The notes beneath the pieces were generated by a model. The model saw only the letters and a program-made list of their open reading frames with translations. It was not told the origin of the DNA and did no database searches. Positions 48,693 through 48,951 of a stretch of DNA of 48,951 nt are shown here, in pieces. How positions within the stretch are numbered: the first letter of the stretch is position 1; the number at the start of each line of letters is the position of its first letter. Position numbers and translations under genes: made by a program. This DNA comes from Chloroflexota bacterium. Its GTDB lineage: Bacteria; Chloroflexota; Ktedonobacteria; Ktedonobacterales; Ktedonobacteraceae. The stretch covers positions 1-48,951 of the forward strand of contig CADDYT010000036.1 of the NCBI GenBank assembly GCA_902810755.1. The letters run 5' to 3'.

Positions 48693-48951
48693 AGCGTTAA
48701 CTTAAGCCAGTGCGAGCGCGAAGCAGGCCACCGGCAAGGGGTGGCCCTACGAGAGACGCGGTGTTCGTGCCGCCTGTGGAGGCGCGTCTCTAGACCGCCG
48801 CAGGCCAGCCGCCAGGGGTGGCCCGGGTGGCCTGCCTGGCGCTCGCACTGGCTTAAGTTAACGCCTATGAGGGCCACCCCTGGCGGGCGGCCTGCCTGGC
48901 GCGGCGTCGGTGGCCTGCCTGGCCTTCGCACGGGCTTAAGTTAACGCTTCC
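48693..48951. repeat. Complex palindrome of the GTGGCC family, reaching the window edge
   Basis: TAAGCGTTAACTTAAGCC and the following GTGCGAGCG (from about 48693) recur inverted near 48839-48866 and a third time at about 48924-48951. Between them are CAGGCCACCGGCAAGGGG then TGGCCCTAC (48724-48750), GCCGCCAGGGGTGGCC, and GTTCGTGCCGCCTGTGGAG (48763-48781), the reverse complement of the 23372-23390 segment. The element may extend beyond the window. Confidence 0.85.

Overview
The window looks like chromosomal DNA of a high-GC, GC-rich-codon bacterium, most likely a member of the Ktedonobacteria (Chloroflexota). This is inference: it rests on the very large SARP/BTAD-STAND-TPR regulators, the abundance of beta-propeller secreted proteins, the CsbD and VIT1/CCC1 genes and the many dispersed palindromes between genes. 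No rRNA, tRNA, CRISPR array, transposase or phage gene was seen. Most of the window is housekeeping DNA, interrupted by a regulator island and palindromic repeats.

Layout. 1-5980: the end of an SdpI-like membrane protein, a repeat cluster, then a minus-strand run with peptidyl-tRNA hydrolase (pth), a metallophosphoesterase with a large acidic insert, an alpha/beta hydrolase and glucose-6-phosphate dehydrogenase (zwf). 6250-7668: a flavoprotein disulfide reductase. 8156-17236: two giant paralogous regulators (CGKPRC-type N-terminal domain + BTAD + STAND ATPase + TPR) flanking a 58-residue membrane protein. 17734-23258: a PP2C-like protein with an altered metal site, a two-gene AtuA-type unit, a membrane-anchored surface beta-propeller and a ferritin-like protein of the EncFtn type. 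23543-31148: homoserine dehydrogenase, MurJ with a long proline/glutamine-rich head, mannose-1-phosphate guanylyltransferase, a propeller lipoprotein and the tRNA methylthiotransferase MtaB. 31568-35282: a DEAD-box helicase behind a consensus promoter, release factor 2 (prfB) with a programmed frameshift, and a principal-type sigma factor. 36144-41814: a zinc-ribbon protein, ftsY-accD-accA, infC with an AUU start, and an S41-family PDZ protein. 41921-48684: CsbD, oligoendopeptidase F, a glycosyltransferase with a CysS-like head, gamma-glutamyltranspeptidase, a VIT1/CCC1 transporter and two small helix-turn-helix proteins.

How the parts work together. Translation and protein export are well represented (pth, prfB, infC, mtaB, ftsY, DEAD-box helicase, sigma factor), as are lipid and envelope supply (accD/accA, murJ, manC). 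Several translation genes carry textbook expression devices: the CUU-UGA-C frameshift of prfB, the AUU start of infC, and a leader of about 255 nt before the helicase. Intergenic regions hold two dispersed palindrome families. One is GC-rich with a GTGGCCCTAC core (598-705, 23286-23490, 48693-48951). The other is built on CATGTCATGCTGAGC (32931-33012, 42357-42444). Many other long hairpins sit at gene ends.

The most unusual signals are the GTGGCC palindromes, whose central segment lies in opposite orientation in two copies; the paired CGKPRC-BTAD-STAND regulators; the degenerate PP2C and S41 active sites; and the CysS-like/GT2 fusion. All function calls come from reading motifs by eye; no database search was possible.
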